Program-made: the position numbers and the translations under genes | Part shown: piece by piece, positions 25,685-34,615 of the stretch | How the letters are laid out: every line of letters starts with the position of its first letter | Numbering within the stretch: position 1 is the stretch's first letter | NCBI GenBank assembly: GCA_964619775.1 | Contig: CAZUFB010000005.1 | Coordinates: 1 to 57,314, forward strand | From: CAZUFB01 sp964619775 | GTDB lineage: Bacteria; Actinomycetota; Coriobacteriia; Coriobacteriales; UMGS124 | Length of the DNA stretch: 57,314 nucleotides | Direction of reading: 5' to 3' | The notes under the pieces: generated by a model | What the model was told of the DNA's origin: nothing | Database searches by the model: none | The model's input: only the letters and a program-made list of their open reading frames with translations

Positions 25685-26887
25685 ATGCATGTGAACGAGA
25701 CCTTCTCCCGCCTCGGGCAGAGCTATCTGTTCTCCACGGTGGCGCGCAAGACCAACGCCTACCAGGCAGCCCATCCCGAAGCCCGCGTCATACGGCTTTC
25801 CATCGGCGACGTGACCCTGCCGTTGGCCCCCGCAGTCGTCAAGGCGCTGCACGACGCGGTCGACGAGATGGGCAAGGCGAGCACCTTCCGCGGCTACTGC
25901 GACGACGCCGAAGGCTACGGGTTTTTGCGCCAGGCGGTCGCCGACCACTATGCGCGGCTCGGCGCCACGGTGGGTGTCGACGAGGTGTTCATCTCCGACG
26001 GTGCGAAGAGCGACTTGGGCAACTTCCTCGACGTGCTCGCCCCCGGCTCGACGGCGCTCATTCCCGACCCGGTGTACCCCGCCTACGTCGACACCAACGT
26101 GATGGCCGGCAATCGCATCGTCTACATGCACGGTTCGGCCGACAACGGCTTCCTGCCGCTGCCCGACGACGAAGTGGAGGCCGACCTCGTCTACATCTGC
26201 TCGCCCAACAACCCCACGGGCGCGGTCTACGGCTCCGACGGGCTGGCCGCCTGGGTCGACTACGCGCTGCGCCACCGGTCCCTCATCGTGTTCGACTCGG
26301 CCTACGAGGCGTTCATCCGCACCGGCGGCGTGCCCCACACCGTCTACGAGATCGACGGGGCCGAGCGCTGCGCGGTCGAGATCTCCTCGTTTTCCAAGCG
26401 TGCCGGCTTCACGGGCGTGCGCTGCGGCTTCACCGTGGTCCCCAAGGCCCTCGAGGTTGCCGACGGCGACCTCAACGCGCTGTGGCGCCGCCGTCAGAAC
26501 ACCAAGTTCAACGGCGTGCCCTACATCGTGCAGCGTGCCGCCGAGGCGGCCCTGCTCGAGCCCGGCCGCCGCGAGACCGCCGAGCAGGTCGACGCCTACC
26601 TCGCCAACGCGCGCCTCATCTCCGGGGCCCTCGACGAGATGGGCATCCGCTACATGGGCGGCAAGAACTCCCCCTACATCTGGATGGAGTGCCCGGGCGG
26701 CATGTGTTCGTGGGACTTCTTCGACCTGCTGCTTGAGAAGGCCCAGGTCGTGTCGACCCCCGGCGTGGGTTTTGGTCCGGCGGGCGAGGGGTATCTGCGC
26801 CTCACGGCCTTTGGACGCACCGAGGACTGCCGCGAGGCGATGGTGCGCATCCGCACGGTGCTCGCCGACGAGGGGCTGGTCGGGTAA
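25685..26887 (+). CDS. dapL: LL-diaminopimelate aminotransferase
   Basis: DapL converts tetrahydrodipicolinate directly to LL-diaminopimelate with glutamate as amino donor, for lysine and peptidoglycan. The 400-residue fold-type I PLP enzyme begins VNETFSRLGQSYLFSTVARK, has SIGDVTLPL, SPNNPTGA near 173-180, FDSAYEAFI near 203-211 and the Schiff-base Lys238 in SSFSKRAGFTG. The 249-base upstream spacer has no recognisable lysine riboswitch. Its presence suggests that the acyl-intermediate DAP routes are absent or secondary here. Confidence 0.93.
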   Translation: MHVNETFSRLGQSYLFSTVARKTNAYQAAHPEARVIRLSIGDVTLPLAPAVVKALHDAVDEMGKASTFRGYCDDAEGYGFLRQAVADHYARLGATVGVDEVFISDGAKSDLGNFLDVLAPGSTALIPDPVYPAYVDTNVMAGNRIVYMHGSADNGFLPLPDDEVEADLVYICSPNNPTGAVYGSDGLAAWVDYALRHRSLIVFDSAYEAFIRTGGVPHTVYEIDGAERCAVEISSFSKRAGFTGVRCGFTVVPKALEVADGDLNALWRRRQNTKFNGVPYIVQRAAEAALLEPGRRETAEQVDAYLANARLISGALDEMGIRYMGGKNSPYIWMECPGGMCSWDFFDLLLEKAQVVSTPGVGFGPAGEGYLRLTAFGRTEDCREAMVRIRTVLADEGLVG

Positions 26888-26950
26888 GCGCCCGGCCCGT
26901 CCCCGGGGGAAGGGGCGTACGGGCGGTTCGGCAGGGGAGGGAGCGGTCGC

Positions 26951-28363
26951 ATGGCGGAAGGGCTCGAGAGGCGCCGGACGGCGAGCGACGCTGGCATCAC
27001 GCAGGGCAACATCTGGAAACGCGTGCTGCTCTATGTGCTGCCGCTCATGGCGGCCTCGCTGTTCCAGCAGCTCTACACGGTGGTCGACGCCTTCGTGGTC
27101 GGCAATTTCGTAGGGTCGGTTGCCTTGGGCGCCATCGACTCCACCAACTCCGTCGTCCGCCTGCTCGTGAACTTCTTCGTAGGTCTGTCCACCGGCGCCT
27201 CCATCGTCGTGGCGCAGCTTTGGGGCGCCCACAAGGACCGCGACGTCGGCAACGCCGTGCATGCCGCGTTCGTCTTCTCCCTTGCGTGCGGCCTCGTCAT
27301 CACGGTGCTCGGGCTGTCGTTGTCGGCGCCTTTGCTCCGCCTGCTCAACACCCCGGCCGAGAACTGGGACTACGCCTACACCTTCATCATGGTCTATTTC
27401 TGCGGTATGGTGCCGCTCATGGCCTACAACATGAGTGCGGCCGTCATGCGCGCGGTGGGCGACTCGCGCCGCCCGTTTTACTTCATCGCGGTCAGCACCT
27501 TGGTGAACATCGTGCTCGACCTGCTGTTCGTCTGTGTTTTTCAATGGGGCGTGGCGGGTGCCGCCTTGGCCACCGTGCTGGCCGAGACCTCTTCTGGGGT
27601 GCTGGCCGTGCGCGCCCTTGTGCGCTACAAGGGGGCCTGCCGCCTCGAGCTGCGTGGGCGCGGCCTCAAGCCCGACATGCGCCTGCTGCGCCGCATGGTG
27701 GCCCTCGGCCTTCCCACCGGCGTCGGCTCGGCGCTCTACCCGGTGAGCAACGCCACCGTGCAATGGGGCGTCAACGGTCTGGGCAGCACCTACGTGACCG
27801 GCTGGGCGCTCACCGGCAAGGTCGACCTGTTCGTGTGGCTTGTGCTCGACGCGTTCGGCGTGGCGTCCACCACCTTCGTGGCCCAATGCTACGGGGCCGG
27901 CTACAACCGCAGGGCGCGCAAGAGCGTGTTCGTGTGCATCGTGCTGAGCGCCGCGATGCTCGTTCCGCTGTGCCTGGTGATGTACTTCTGGGGTTCCACC
28001 GTGGCCTCGCTGTTCACCGACGACGCGGCATCGTTGGCGGTATGCGACGAGGTGTTCAAGTTCCTGGCGCCGTGGTATGCGACCTTCGTGCTGGTCGAGG
28101 TGCTTTCGGGTTCGATCCGCGGCACCGGAGAGACCCTGCGCCCCATGGTCATCACCCTGCTGGGCACCTGCGTGCTGCGCGTGCTGTGGATCCTCGTCGT
28201 GGTGCCCCGTCATTGGGACATGCTGTGGGTTGCAGCCACCTATCCCTTGAGCTGGGTCGTCACCGGCATCGCCTACCTGGTCTACTGGCGTTTCGGTGCG
28301 TGGCGCACGCGGCTCTATGCACCCGATGCGGTGCCGGCCGAGACCGCCGGGGAACAGCGGTAG
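26951..28363 (+). CDS. MATE-family efflux transporter
   Basis: The 470-residue protein has about twelve transmembrane segments in two similar halves. It begins GNIWKRVLLYVLPLMAASLF, followed by QLYTVVDAFVVGNFVG, the typical MATE helix 1-2 region. Such proteins export cationic drugs or metabolites with Na+ or H+ gradients; substrate cannot be read from sequence. GGGAGGGAG precedes ATG 26951, 63 bases after dapL. The gene is followed by a repeat-rich spacer and faces genes on the minus strand. Confidence 0.92.
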   Translation: MAEGLERRRTASDAGITQGNIWKRVLLYVLPLMAASLFQQLYTVVDAFVVGNFVGSVALGAIDSTNSVVRLLVNFFVGLSTGASIVVAQLWGAHKDRDVGNAVHAAFVFSLACGLVITVLGLSLSAPLLRLLNTPAENWDYAYTFIMVYFCGMVPLMAYNMSAAVMRAVGDSRRPFYFIAVSTLVNIVLDLLFVCVFQWGVAGAALATVLAETSSGVLAVRALVRYKGACRLELRGRGLKPDMRLLRRMVALGLPTGVGSALYPVSNATVQWGVNGLGSTYVTGWALTGKVDLFVWLVLDAFGVASTTFVAQCYGAGYNRRARKSVFVCIVLSAAMLVPLCLVMYFWGSTVASLFTDDAASLAVCDEVFKFLAPWYATFVLVEVLSGSIRGTGETLRPMVITLLGTCVLRVLWILVVVPRHWDMLWVAATYPLSWVVTGIAYLVYWRFGAWRTRLYAPDAVPAETAGEQR

Positions 28364-28768
28364 GCGCGAAGGCCTCGCAAGGCCGGGATGCTCGCAGGTC
28401 CCGTTTGCCCGGATGGCGCGGACGGCCCAGGGTGCCCCGGCGCCCGTGTGGTGCTTCCCGCGGGGGCGATACGCTCTCGGCGGCAGAAAACCGGCCGGGT
28501 GCGTGTCGGTGCAGAAAGTGTCGGCACGAATCGCGTCGAGTGCATTTGTCCGATGTGCCGTCAAGGTGCCGTGTGGTGTCGAGAGAGACGCCGACCTGCC
28601 GGTTTGCCGCCGGCTCGGCATGCCGGGCACCGCGGCGGCCGTTGCCGGGCACGCACTCGGCGCGATTCGTGCCACGACTTTGCCGCCGGGCACGCACTCG
28701 GCTGCGTTTGCGCCGTCCATCTTGATGTGCGCGGCCTCGCCGGTGGGACCGGCGGTCATCTACCGCCC
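28364..28768. other. Repeat-rich non-coding spacer between the MATE gene and a YccF fragment
   Basis: About 400 bases without a supported gene. It contains a long imperfect inverted repeat (28493-28543 with 28653-28701) and two direct copies of GCCGGGCACGCACTCGG. Several frames are open on both strands but give low-complexity Arg/Ala/Pro-rich products with no family resemblance. Confidence 0.6.
28493..28701. repeat. Imperfect inverted repeat with internal direct repeat
   Basis: GGCACGAATCGCGTCGAGTG (from 28523) is the reverse complement of the segment at 28653-28673 with one mismatch over 21 bases. Similarity continues outward for about 28 more bases at lower identity, so each arm is near 50 nt and about 109 bases separate them. 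The sequence around 28645-28661 recurs directly near 28687-28705. Confidence 0.6.
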
Positions 28769-28900
28769 CTAACGCCGTCCGAACCGCACGTCGCTGCCGA
28801 ACGGCATGAGCGCGAGCTTGGCGAACTTGAAGCTGTGGATGCCTGCGGGGATGCCCACGATTGTGGCGCAGCATGCCAAGCCTGCCGCAAGGCCCGCGGC
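28769..28900 (-). pseudogene. YccF-domain (DUF307) C-terminal fragment
   Basis: On the minus strand the frame ending at 28769 reads ACCATIVGIPAGIHSFKFAK then LALMPFGSDVR. This matches the conserved end of YccF-family membrane proteins (C-x-T-I-x-G-I-P-x-G, F-K-x-A-x-L-A-L-x-P-F-G). The upstream part should be a glycine-rich hydrophobic helix, but reads Arg/Ala-rich in every frame and no start codon with binding site is seen. The assembly gap at 28953-29052 lies just upstream, so the loss may be real decay or missing sequence. Function of the family is not firmly established. Confidence 0.6.
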
Positions 28901-29107
28901 GCGCCTGCGCGCGGCCGTGCGAGGGCGCCGCCCGTCCGAAACGTGGCATAGGNNNNNNNNNNNNNNNNNNNNNNNNNNNNNNNNNNNNNNNNNNNNNNNN
29001 NNNNNNNNNNNNNNNNNNNNNNNNNNNNNNNNNNNNNNNNNNNNNNNNNNNNGGCGCGCCTGCGCGCGGCCGTGCGAGGGCGCCGCCCGTCCGAAACGTG
29101 GCATAGG
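28898..29107. repeat. 55-base duplicate flanking a 100-N gap (assembly artefact)
   Basis: Bases 28898-28952 recur exactly at 29053-29107 around 100 N, the same arrangement as in rplX. It marks unmerged contig ends rather than a genomic repeat, although here, unlike rplX, no intact gene proves that the ends are truly adjacent. Confidence 0.9.
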
Positions 29108-29125
29108 CCGGGCGGCGCCTCGTCG

Positions 29126-32107
29126 CTACCCTTCGAGGGCCCCGTCGCCGAACAGGTCCACGACGCGCAGGCCGGCTTGCGAGCGCTCCAGGATCTCGCG
29201 GCTGCCGAACACGCACACCGCGTCGCGCTCGGCCAGGCGGGCAAGCGGGCCCGCCAGCGGGCGGAGGGTCTCGGCAGTCGCCGCCAGCTCCTCGGCGCGG
29301 ATGCGGCTGCGCCAGGCGCGGTCGCGGCGCATAAGGTAGGCGGTGTCCTGCCGGTGGGCGATCTGCCGGGGGCGCTGCGGGGCGTCGTGCGAGGCCACGG
29401 TGCTCACGATGAAGCCGTCGAGTTCCGCAGGCGCGGGGTCGAAGCCGGAAAGCCAGCCTGCGGCGGCGTCCATGCGGGCGAGCGAGGCGTCGAGATTGGG
29501 GTCGCGGTAGGTGTAGAAGCCCAGGTTGCCGTTGGCACCCATGCGTAGGCCGCAGCCGTAGGCGCCGCCCTTCACGCGAATCTCGTCCCAGAGGTAGCCG
29601 TAACTGAGCGCCTGCGCGGCCACCGGCCACAGGCCCGAGTATTCGACCTGCGCGTGGGTGCCGTCGTCGGCCTTGGCCACGAAGCAGACGTCGGTGGGCA
29701 CGGCGAAGGCCTCGCCCGGCAGCGGCGGTTCGGGCACCTCGAGCCTGCGCTCGAGCTCTCCGCCCGGCTCCCCAAGACACAGTGTGTCGCCGACCTCCCA
29801 GAAGCGTTTGAGGTCGGCGGCCTCTCCGGTGAAGCTGTGCAGGCTTGCACGCGCGGTGAACACGCGGCGGCAGACGTCGGCGAGCACGTCGGGCAGCCGC
29901 GGCGAGAGCGCGTCCCAGTCGGCAAGCAGGCGGCGCACGAAGCGGTAGTAGTCCACGTTGCCGAAGTGCTGGGCCAGGTAGGAGTTGCGCGAGGTGTAGC
30001 CCCAGGCGCGCGCCAAGGCGTAGGCGTTGCCGGAGTTGGCGAAGGCCTGCTCGCTGTCGAGGCGCTGCTGCTGCAGCACGGTGCGGATCTTGGCGAGGTC
30101 GGAGAAGTCGGTCGACGACCAGATCTCGGCGGGCAGCGCGGCGAGGTCGTCGACGTTCTCGGACAGGGCGCTTGCCGCGACGAGCAGCCGCGGGGTGGCC
30201 TTCTTGGTGACGCAGTCCTCGTGCACGACGGTCGAGAAGGCAAGGCGGCCCAGACGTGCCTCGACGAGCGTGTCGAGCTGGGCGGCGGTGTGCCGCGAGG
30301 TCGCCATCTTGCCCAGCAGGGTCGCGGCCAACGTCAGGTAGGGCAGCTCCTCCCAGGTCAGACACGACAGGTCGAAGTAGTGCGAGACGTAGTCGATGCG
30401 TCGGGTGGGGACCTCGTGGTACAGGCAGGGCAGCGGCGTGTCTGCCACCGGGCCAAACGCCGGTTCCTCGCGGGCGGGGCCGATGTCGCCCACGCGCAGC
30501 TGAGGCAGGGTGGCCAGAGCCTCGGGAGAGTCGGGCTCGCCTTGGATGCGGCGCAGCTCCTCCACCTCGGCGGCGACGGCGGCGAAGTCGTCGGGGCCCA
30601 TCGCCTGGGAGGCGCGCGCTAGCTCGGCGGCCTCCTGCGCAGCGGCGCCGTCCTCGGCGCCGGGGGGGACGGGCGCCAGCTCGACGGTGGCCCGGTGGCG
30701 CGACTCGGCGAACGTCTCGCGCACGAGGTCTTCCCAGTAGGTTCCGTCGAGCCCGGCGCGCAGGTTGGAGAGGGCCTCCTCGTAGCGCAGGTAGTCGCAG
30801 GGCATGTCCTCGTCGTAGAGCCAGCCGCTCATCGCGTTGATGGCCAGCGCCACGCCGTCGGCGTAGCCAAAGTCGCGCTCGCGCAGGCTGAACGCAGCCG
30901 CCTCGAGCGCCGCCTCGAGATTCTCGCGCGGCACGCCCTCGCGCGCCATGCGGGCGAACTCGGCGTCGAGCAGCTCGCGGAAGGCTTGCTTCGAGTTTGG
31001 CTTCGCCCCACGCAGTTCGACGATCGCGTAGGGTTGCAGCAGGCCGTCGAACACGAACGAGTCGACGTCGGTGCCCAGGTCGGCGTCGAGCAGGGCGCGC
31101 TTGAGGGGCGCCTCGTTGCTTCCCATGAGCGCGTCGAAGAGCACCTCGACGGCCAGGCAGCGCTCGCGGTCGCGCGCCGTGCCGAGCACGTAGCCCGCCA
31201 TGACCACGGCGTTTTCGGGGGCGGTCGCCATCGTGCACGCGGCGTCGTGGTCCACGGTCGGGGCTTGCAGCTCCAGGGGGTTGGGCGCGCCGGCCGGCTT
31301 GTCGGCCGCGGCCAGGTAGCGGGCGTCGAGCAGGTCGAGCTCGCGGGTCAGCGAGATGTCGCCGTAGAGCACGATGCGGGCGTTGGAGAGGTTGTAGTGG
31401 CGCGCGTGCGTGTCGAGGAAGCTCTCGTAGGTGAGGCGCGGGATGGCCCGCGGGTTGCCGCCCGACTCGAAGCGGTAGGCGGTGTCGGGGAACAGGGCGG
31501 CCGACATGCGGTTAAGCGCGACCTCGTCGGGGTCGGCCAGGGCGCCCTTCATCTCGTTGAAGACCACGCCGTTGTAGCGCAGCGCCGGCCGCTTGCCGGT
31601 GCCGTCCCAGCCGCCGTGCGGCAGGTCCACCTCGTAGTGCCAGCCTTCCTGCTCGAAGACGGCGCGCTTTGAGCGCAGCGCCGGGTGCAGCACCGCGTCC
31701 ATGTAGACGTCCATGAGGTTGAGCAGGTCTTGCTCGTTGGTGCTCGCCACCGGGTACATCGTCTTGTCCGAGAAGGTCAGGGCGTTCAGGAACGTCTGCA
31801 TCGAGGTCTTGAGCAGGTTGACGAACGGCTCCTTCACCGGGTAGCGGTCGCTGCCGCACAGCACGGAGTGCTCGAGGATGTGGAACACGCCCGTGTCGTC
31901 GGCGGGCGGGGTCTTGAAGGCGACGGAGAACGACTTGTTCTCGTCGTCGTTGGCGAGCCACATGAGCGGCGTGCCGGCGGAGGCGTGGCGCATGACATAG
32001 GCCGTGCCCTCGATTTCGGGAAGATCTTCGACACGTTCGACGACGAAGCCGCTCAGACGTGCGCCGACGGCGAGGTCGAGCTCGCCCTCGGCTGCTGCGT
32101 GGGCCAT
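29126..32107 (-). CDS. M16C-family metallopeptidase (presequence-protease-like)
   Basis: The 993-residue protein has the inverted zinc motif HILEH at 76-80 in GVFHILEHSVLCGSDRYPVK, the distal glutamate region VVFNEMKGALADPDEV, and the second pair of inactive domains, as in PreP/insulinase enzymes that degrade peptides in a closed chamber. Length is normal for the M16C group. The start is ATG 32107 on the minus strand, preceded by AAAGGAGA. No signal peptide is visible, so a cytoplasmic role in peptide clearance is inferred. Its upstream neighbour on the same strand is the tandem-MarR regulator, 144 bases away. Confidence 0.9.
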   Translation of the reverse strand: MAHAAAEGELDLAVGARLSGFVVERVEDLPEIEGTAYVMRHASAGTPLMWLANDDENKSFSVAFKTPPADDTGVFHILEHSVLCGSDRYPVKEPFVNLLKTSMQTFLNALTFSDKTMYPVASTNEQDLLNLMDVYMDAVLHPALRSKRAVFEQEGWHYEVDLPHGGWDGTGKRPALRYNGVVFNEMKGALADPDEVALNRMSAALFPDTAYRFESGGNPRAIPRLTYESFLDTHARHYNLSNARIVLYGDISLTRELDLLDARYLAAADKPAGAPNPLELQAPTVDHDAACTMATAPENAVVMAGYVLGTARDRERCLAVEVLFDALMGSNEAPLKRALLDADLGTDVDSFVFDGLLQPYAIVELRGAKPNSKQAFRELLDAEFARMAREGVPRENLEAALEAAAFSLRERDFGYADGVALAINAMSGWLYDEDMPCDYLRYEEALSNLRAGLDGTYWEDLVRETFAESRHRATVELAPVPPGAEDGAAAQEAAELARASQAMGPDDFAAVAAEVEELRRIQGEPDSPEALATLPQLRVGDIGPAREEPAFGPVADTPLPCLYHEVPTRRIDYVSHYFDLSCLTWEELPYLTLAATLLGKMATSRHTAAQLDTLVEARLGRLAFSTVVHEDCVTKKATPRLLVAASALSENVDDLAALPAEIWSSTDFSDLAKIRTVLQQQRLDSEQAFANSGNAYALARAWGYTSRNSYLAQHFGNVDYYRFVRRLLADWDALSPRLPDVLADVCRRVFTARASLHSFTGEAADLKRFWEVGDTLCLGEPGGELERRLEVPEPPLPGEAFAVPTDVCFVAKADDGTHAQVEYSGLWPVAAQALSYGYLWDEIRVKGGAYGCGLRMGANGNLGFYTYRDPNLDASLARMDAAAGWLSGFDPAPAELDGFIVSTVASHDAPQRPRQIAHRQDTAYLMRRDRAWRSRIRAEELAATAETLRPLAGPLARLAERDAVCVFGSREILERSQAGLRVVDLFGDGALEG

Positions 32108-32251
32108 GGCGGGGTCTCCTTTCCATGTCGGGTTGCAAACCACGCCAGTATAAAGGCGCCGTCGCCGCACGGCATGGAGGTTCGCCGCATATCGGCAGCC
32201 TGCGGCGCGCCGCGATTTCGGCGCGCGTTCTCGCAGGGAGGCGTCCGCGCC

Positions 32252-33157
32252 CTACCGCCTGCGCCGCCCCGCCCGGTCGCGGCGGGCCGCCGCGCGCAGG
32301 GAGGCGTGGACGCTCAGCGACAGCGTGTCGAGGACGGCGACGTCGGGCCTGCCGGACGTGCCGAAGAGGTCGGCGTCGAGGGCGGCGAGCCGGGCCAGGG
32401 CGCCGCGGACCGCAGCCCGGCCCGGCTCGGTCAGCGCGAGGACGGTGGCCCGCGAGTCGCTGCCGCTCACCGCCCCTTCCGCCAAGCCGCTCAGTTTGAG
32501 GGCGTTCACGGCGCGCGACGTGCTGCTGCGGTTGAGCAGCAGGATGTCCGACAGGTCCGCCGAGCGCAGCCTCTCTTCGCCGAGCAGGCACAGGGCGCAG
32601 CGGAACTCGCCTACCGTGAAGGCGCACCCCTCGAGCAGGTCGCTGTAGAGGCGCTGTTGGATGTCGACGCAGGTGATGTAGCACGGTTCCACGGCCAGGT
32701 CGCCGTGCAGCGACGTGAGGCTGCCGAGACGCCCCGTCAGCCTTAGGCACCCCAGCACGACCTGCTCCAGCTCGTCGGGCGCCAGCGTCGCCCACGCGTC
32801 GCGGCGCAGCATGGCCTCGAGCTCGAGGCCGGCGGCATGCATGGCTTCCAGGCCGCGTTCGGTGACGTCCACGAGCGTCACCCGGCGGTTCGACGCGAGC
32901 GGGGTGCGGGTCGCAAGGCCGTCGGCGCACAGGCGGTCGGCGGCGTGCGTCATGGCGGCGGGGGTGAGGAACAGCATGTCGGCCAGCGTGCCGCATGCAA
33001 GGCAGGCCCGGCTGGCGTAGAGCTCCAGCAGGATGCGGTACTGGGTCACGGACAGGCCGGCCCGGTCTTCAAGCGTCTCTTTCACGCGGCGGTTGACCTC
33101 CACCACGTTGGTGAGCCACAGCGTGCTCGTGCGGACGTCGTCGGCGTCGATGGGCAT
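32252..33157 (-). CDS. Transcriptional regulator with two MarR-type winged-helix halves
   Basis: The 301-residue protein contains two successive MarR-like DNA-binding domains. The first, about 36-105, reads LSVTQYRILLELYASRA, then LADMLFLTPAAMTHAADRL and a wing around NRRVTLVDVTERG. The second, about 180-252, reads FTVGEFRCALCLLGE, then LSDILLLNRSSTSRAVNALK and a wing around DSRATVLALTEPG. Ordinary MarR proteins are about 150 residues and dimerise; this chain may fold as a pseudo-dimer. I use ATG 33157, preceded by AAAGGGGA; the frame extends upstream to 33322 without support. It is divergent from the PiT gene and lies upstream of the M16 gene. Confidence 0.8.
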   Translation of the reverse strand: MPIDADDVRTSTLWLTNVVEVNRRVKETLEDRAGLSVTQYRILLELYASRACLACGTLADMLFLTPAAMTHAADRLCADGLATRTPLASNRRVTLVDVTERGLEAMHAAGLELEAMLRRDAWATLAPDELEQVVLGCLRLTGRLGSLTSLHGDLAVEPCYITCVDIQQRLYSDLLEGCAFTVGEFRCALCLLGEERLRSADLSDILLLNRSSTSRAVNALKLSGLAEGAVSGSDSRATVLALTEPGRAAVRGALARLAALDADLFGTSGRPDVAVLDTLSLSVHASLRAAARRDRAGRRRR

Positions 33158-33475
33158 GGTGCGGGTCCCCTTTCTGTGCGCATCCCCGTGCGATCCCCCA
33201 CCACACAGCCCCATTCTCGCAAACACCTTTCGGTTCGGCGGGGCGTTCGCCGATAAGGGCGGCTTGCACATGCCGGCGCCCCGTGCGCCGGGGCCCGTTG
33301 GGGGAAGGTCGTGCGTTTGCATCCGATTGCCCGCTCTCGCCCCATCCTTGTCGGTGAAGCGTTAATATTGCATATCGGCTGTGTAAGGGATGCGCAAAGA
33401 ACCGTGTCCGCGCGGCTTCCTTGCCAGCGCCGGGCCCGCCTGCCGGGCCTGGCTCGCCCGCGACTGGGAGAACTC
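33158..33475. other. Divergent control region between the tandem-MarR gene and the PiT gene
   Basis: About 320 bases with no gene. It contains a candidate operator at 33235-33253 and an AT-rich patch (TTAATATTGCATAT, near 33362-33376) that probably belongs to the PiT promoter, though no well-spaced -35/-10 pair is evident. Confidence 0.5.
33235..33253. promoter_or_regulatory. Candidate operator for the tandem-MarR regulator
   Basis: TCGGCG at 33235-33240 and CGCCGA at 33248-33253 are a perfect 6-bp inverted repeat with a 7-base spacer, 78 bases upstream of the regulator's start. MarR proteins commonly bind such palindromes in their own divergent promoter region. Assignment is inference only. 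Confidence 0.3.
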
Positions 33476-34525
33476 ATGGACCTATCGCTTGCCGCGATTT
33501 TTGCCGATGTCGTCGCAAACCCCCTTCTGCTTGCCGTCGTGCTGCTCGTGCTCGCCGTCATCGTCGTGAACGGCGCGACCGACGCCGCCAACGCCATCGC
33601 CACGGTCGTCTCGACGCGCTGCATGCCCGCGGGCCCCGCCATCTTCATGGCCGCGGTCTGCAACTTCCTGGGCCTGCTGCTCATGACGCTCGTGTCGACG
33701 GCGGTGGCCGACACGGTGGCCGGCATGGTGAACTTCGGGGGGGATGCGCAGGCGTCGCTTGTGGCCCTGTGCGCGGCGATGGTGGCGATCGTGGTGTGGG
33801 GCGTCGCCGCGTGGTACTTCGGCATCCCCACGTCGCAGTCCCATTCGCTCATCGCCGGCCTCACCGGTGCGGCGATCGCCCTGCAGGGGTTCTCGGCGGG
33901 CGTCAACTGGGGAGAGTGGATGAAGGTCGTCTACGGCCTGGCCATTTCCACGGTGCTCGGTTTCGGCCTGGGGTGGCTGCTCGCCAAGCTCATGGGCCTT
34001 CTCTTCCGCTCGGTGAACCGCTACCCGGCCGAGCGCTTCTTCTCGGGGGCGCAGATCGGCGCGGCGGCGCTGCTGGCGTTCATGCACGGCGCGCAGGACG
34101 GCCAGAAGTTCATGAGCATCGCCATGATGGCCATCTTGCTCGAGATGGGCGTCTCAGGCGACGTGTCCGCCTACCCTCTGTGGATCATGCTGCTGTGCTC
34201 GGTCACGATGGGCCTGGGCACCGGTATCGGCGGCAAGCGCATCATCAAGTCGGTCGCGATGGAGATGACCAGGCTCGAGAAGTACCAGGGCTTCGCCGCG
34301 AGCTTGGCCGCGTCGCTGTGCATCCTGCTCGCCACGCTCACGGGCATGCCGGTCTCCACCACGCACACCAAGACGACCGCCATCATGGGCGTGGGCGCCG
34401 AGAAGCGCCTGTCGGCCGTCAAGTGGTCCACGGCCAAGAACATGGTCTTGACGTGGGTGTTCACGTTTCCGGGCTGCGGCCTGCTAGGATGGGTCCTGGC
34501 CAAGCTGTTCGTGCTGTTCGTCTAG
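33476..34525 (+). CDS. pit: Inorganic phosphate permease, PiT family
   Basis: The 349-residue membrane protein has the two PiT signatures, NGATDAANAIATVVSTR at 32-48 and FMHGAQDGQKFMSIA in the second half, along with GIPTSQSHSLIAG and GMPVSTTHTKTTAIMG. About ten transmembrane helices are seen. It takes up phosphate (or metal phosphate) with protons or sodium. ATG 33476 follows GGGAG by five bases; the longer open frame upstream lacks hydrophobic sequence. A DUF47 partner follows 90 bases downstream. Confidence 0.93.
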   Translation: MDLSLAAIFADVVANPLLLAVVLLVLAVIVVNGATDAANAIATVVSTRCMPAGPAIFMAAVCNFLGLLLMTLVSTAVADTVAGMVNFGGDAQASLVALCAAMVAIVVWGVAAWYFGIPTSQSHSLIAGLTGAAIALQGFSAGVNWGEWMKVVYGLAISTVLGFGLGWLLAKLMGLLFRSVNRYPAERFFSGAQIGAAALLAFMHGAQDGQKFMSIAMMAILLEMGVSGDVSAYPLWIMLLCSVTMGLGTGIGGKRIIKSVAMEMTRLEKYQGFAASLAASLCILLATLTGMPVSTTHTKTTAIMGVGAEKRLSAVKWSTAKNMVLTWVFTFPGCGLLGWVLAKLFVLFV

Positions 34526-34615
34526 CGGGACGCCTCGGCCGTCGTGCGGCGGCGGTCCCGGCAGGCGCGTGCCGCATGCCCGGTGCGGGCGAGGCTGACG
34601 AGAAAGGGACGTTTG

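Noticed and set aside
24752..28759. A 1335-codon minus-strand frame spanning truA, dapL and the MATE gene
   Set aside because: It runs through three well-supported plus-strand genes and their spacers and has His/Arg/Gly-rich low-complexity sequence with no start signal.
28388..28951. Cysteine-containing open frame downstream of the MATE gene
   Set aside because: Several frames are open simultaneously here, the sequence is repeat-derived, there is no ribosome binding site, and the frame runs into the assembly gap.
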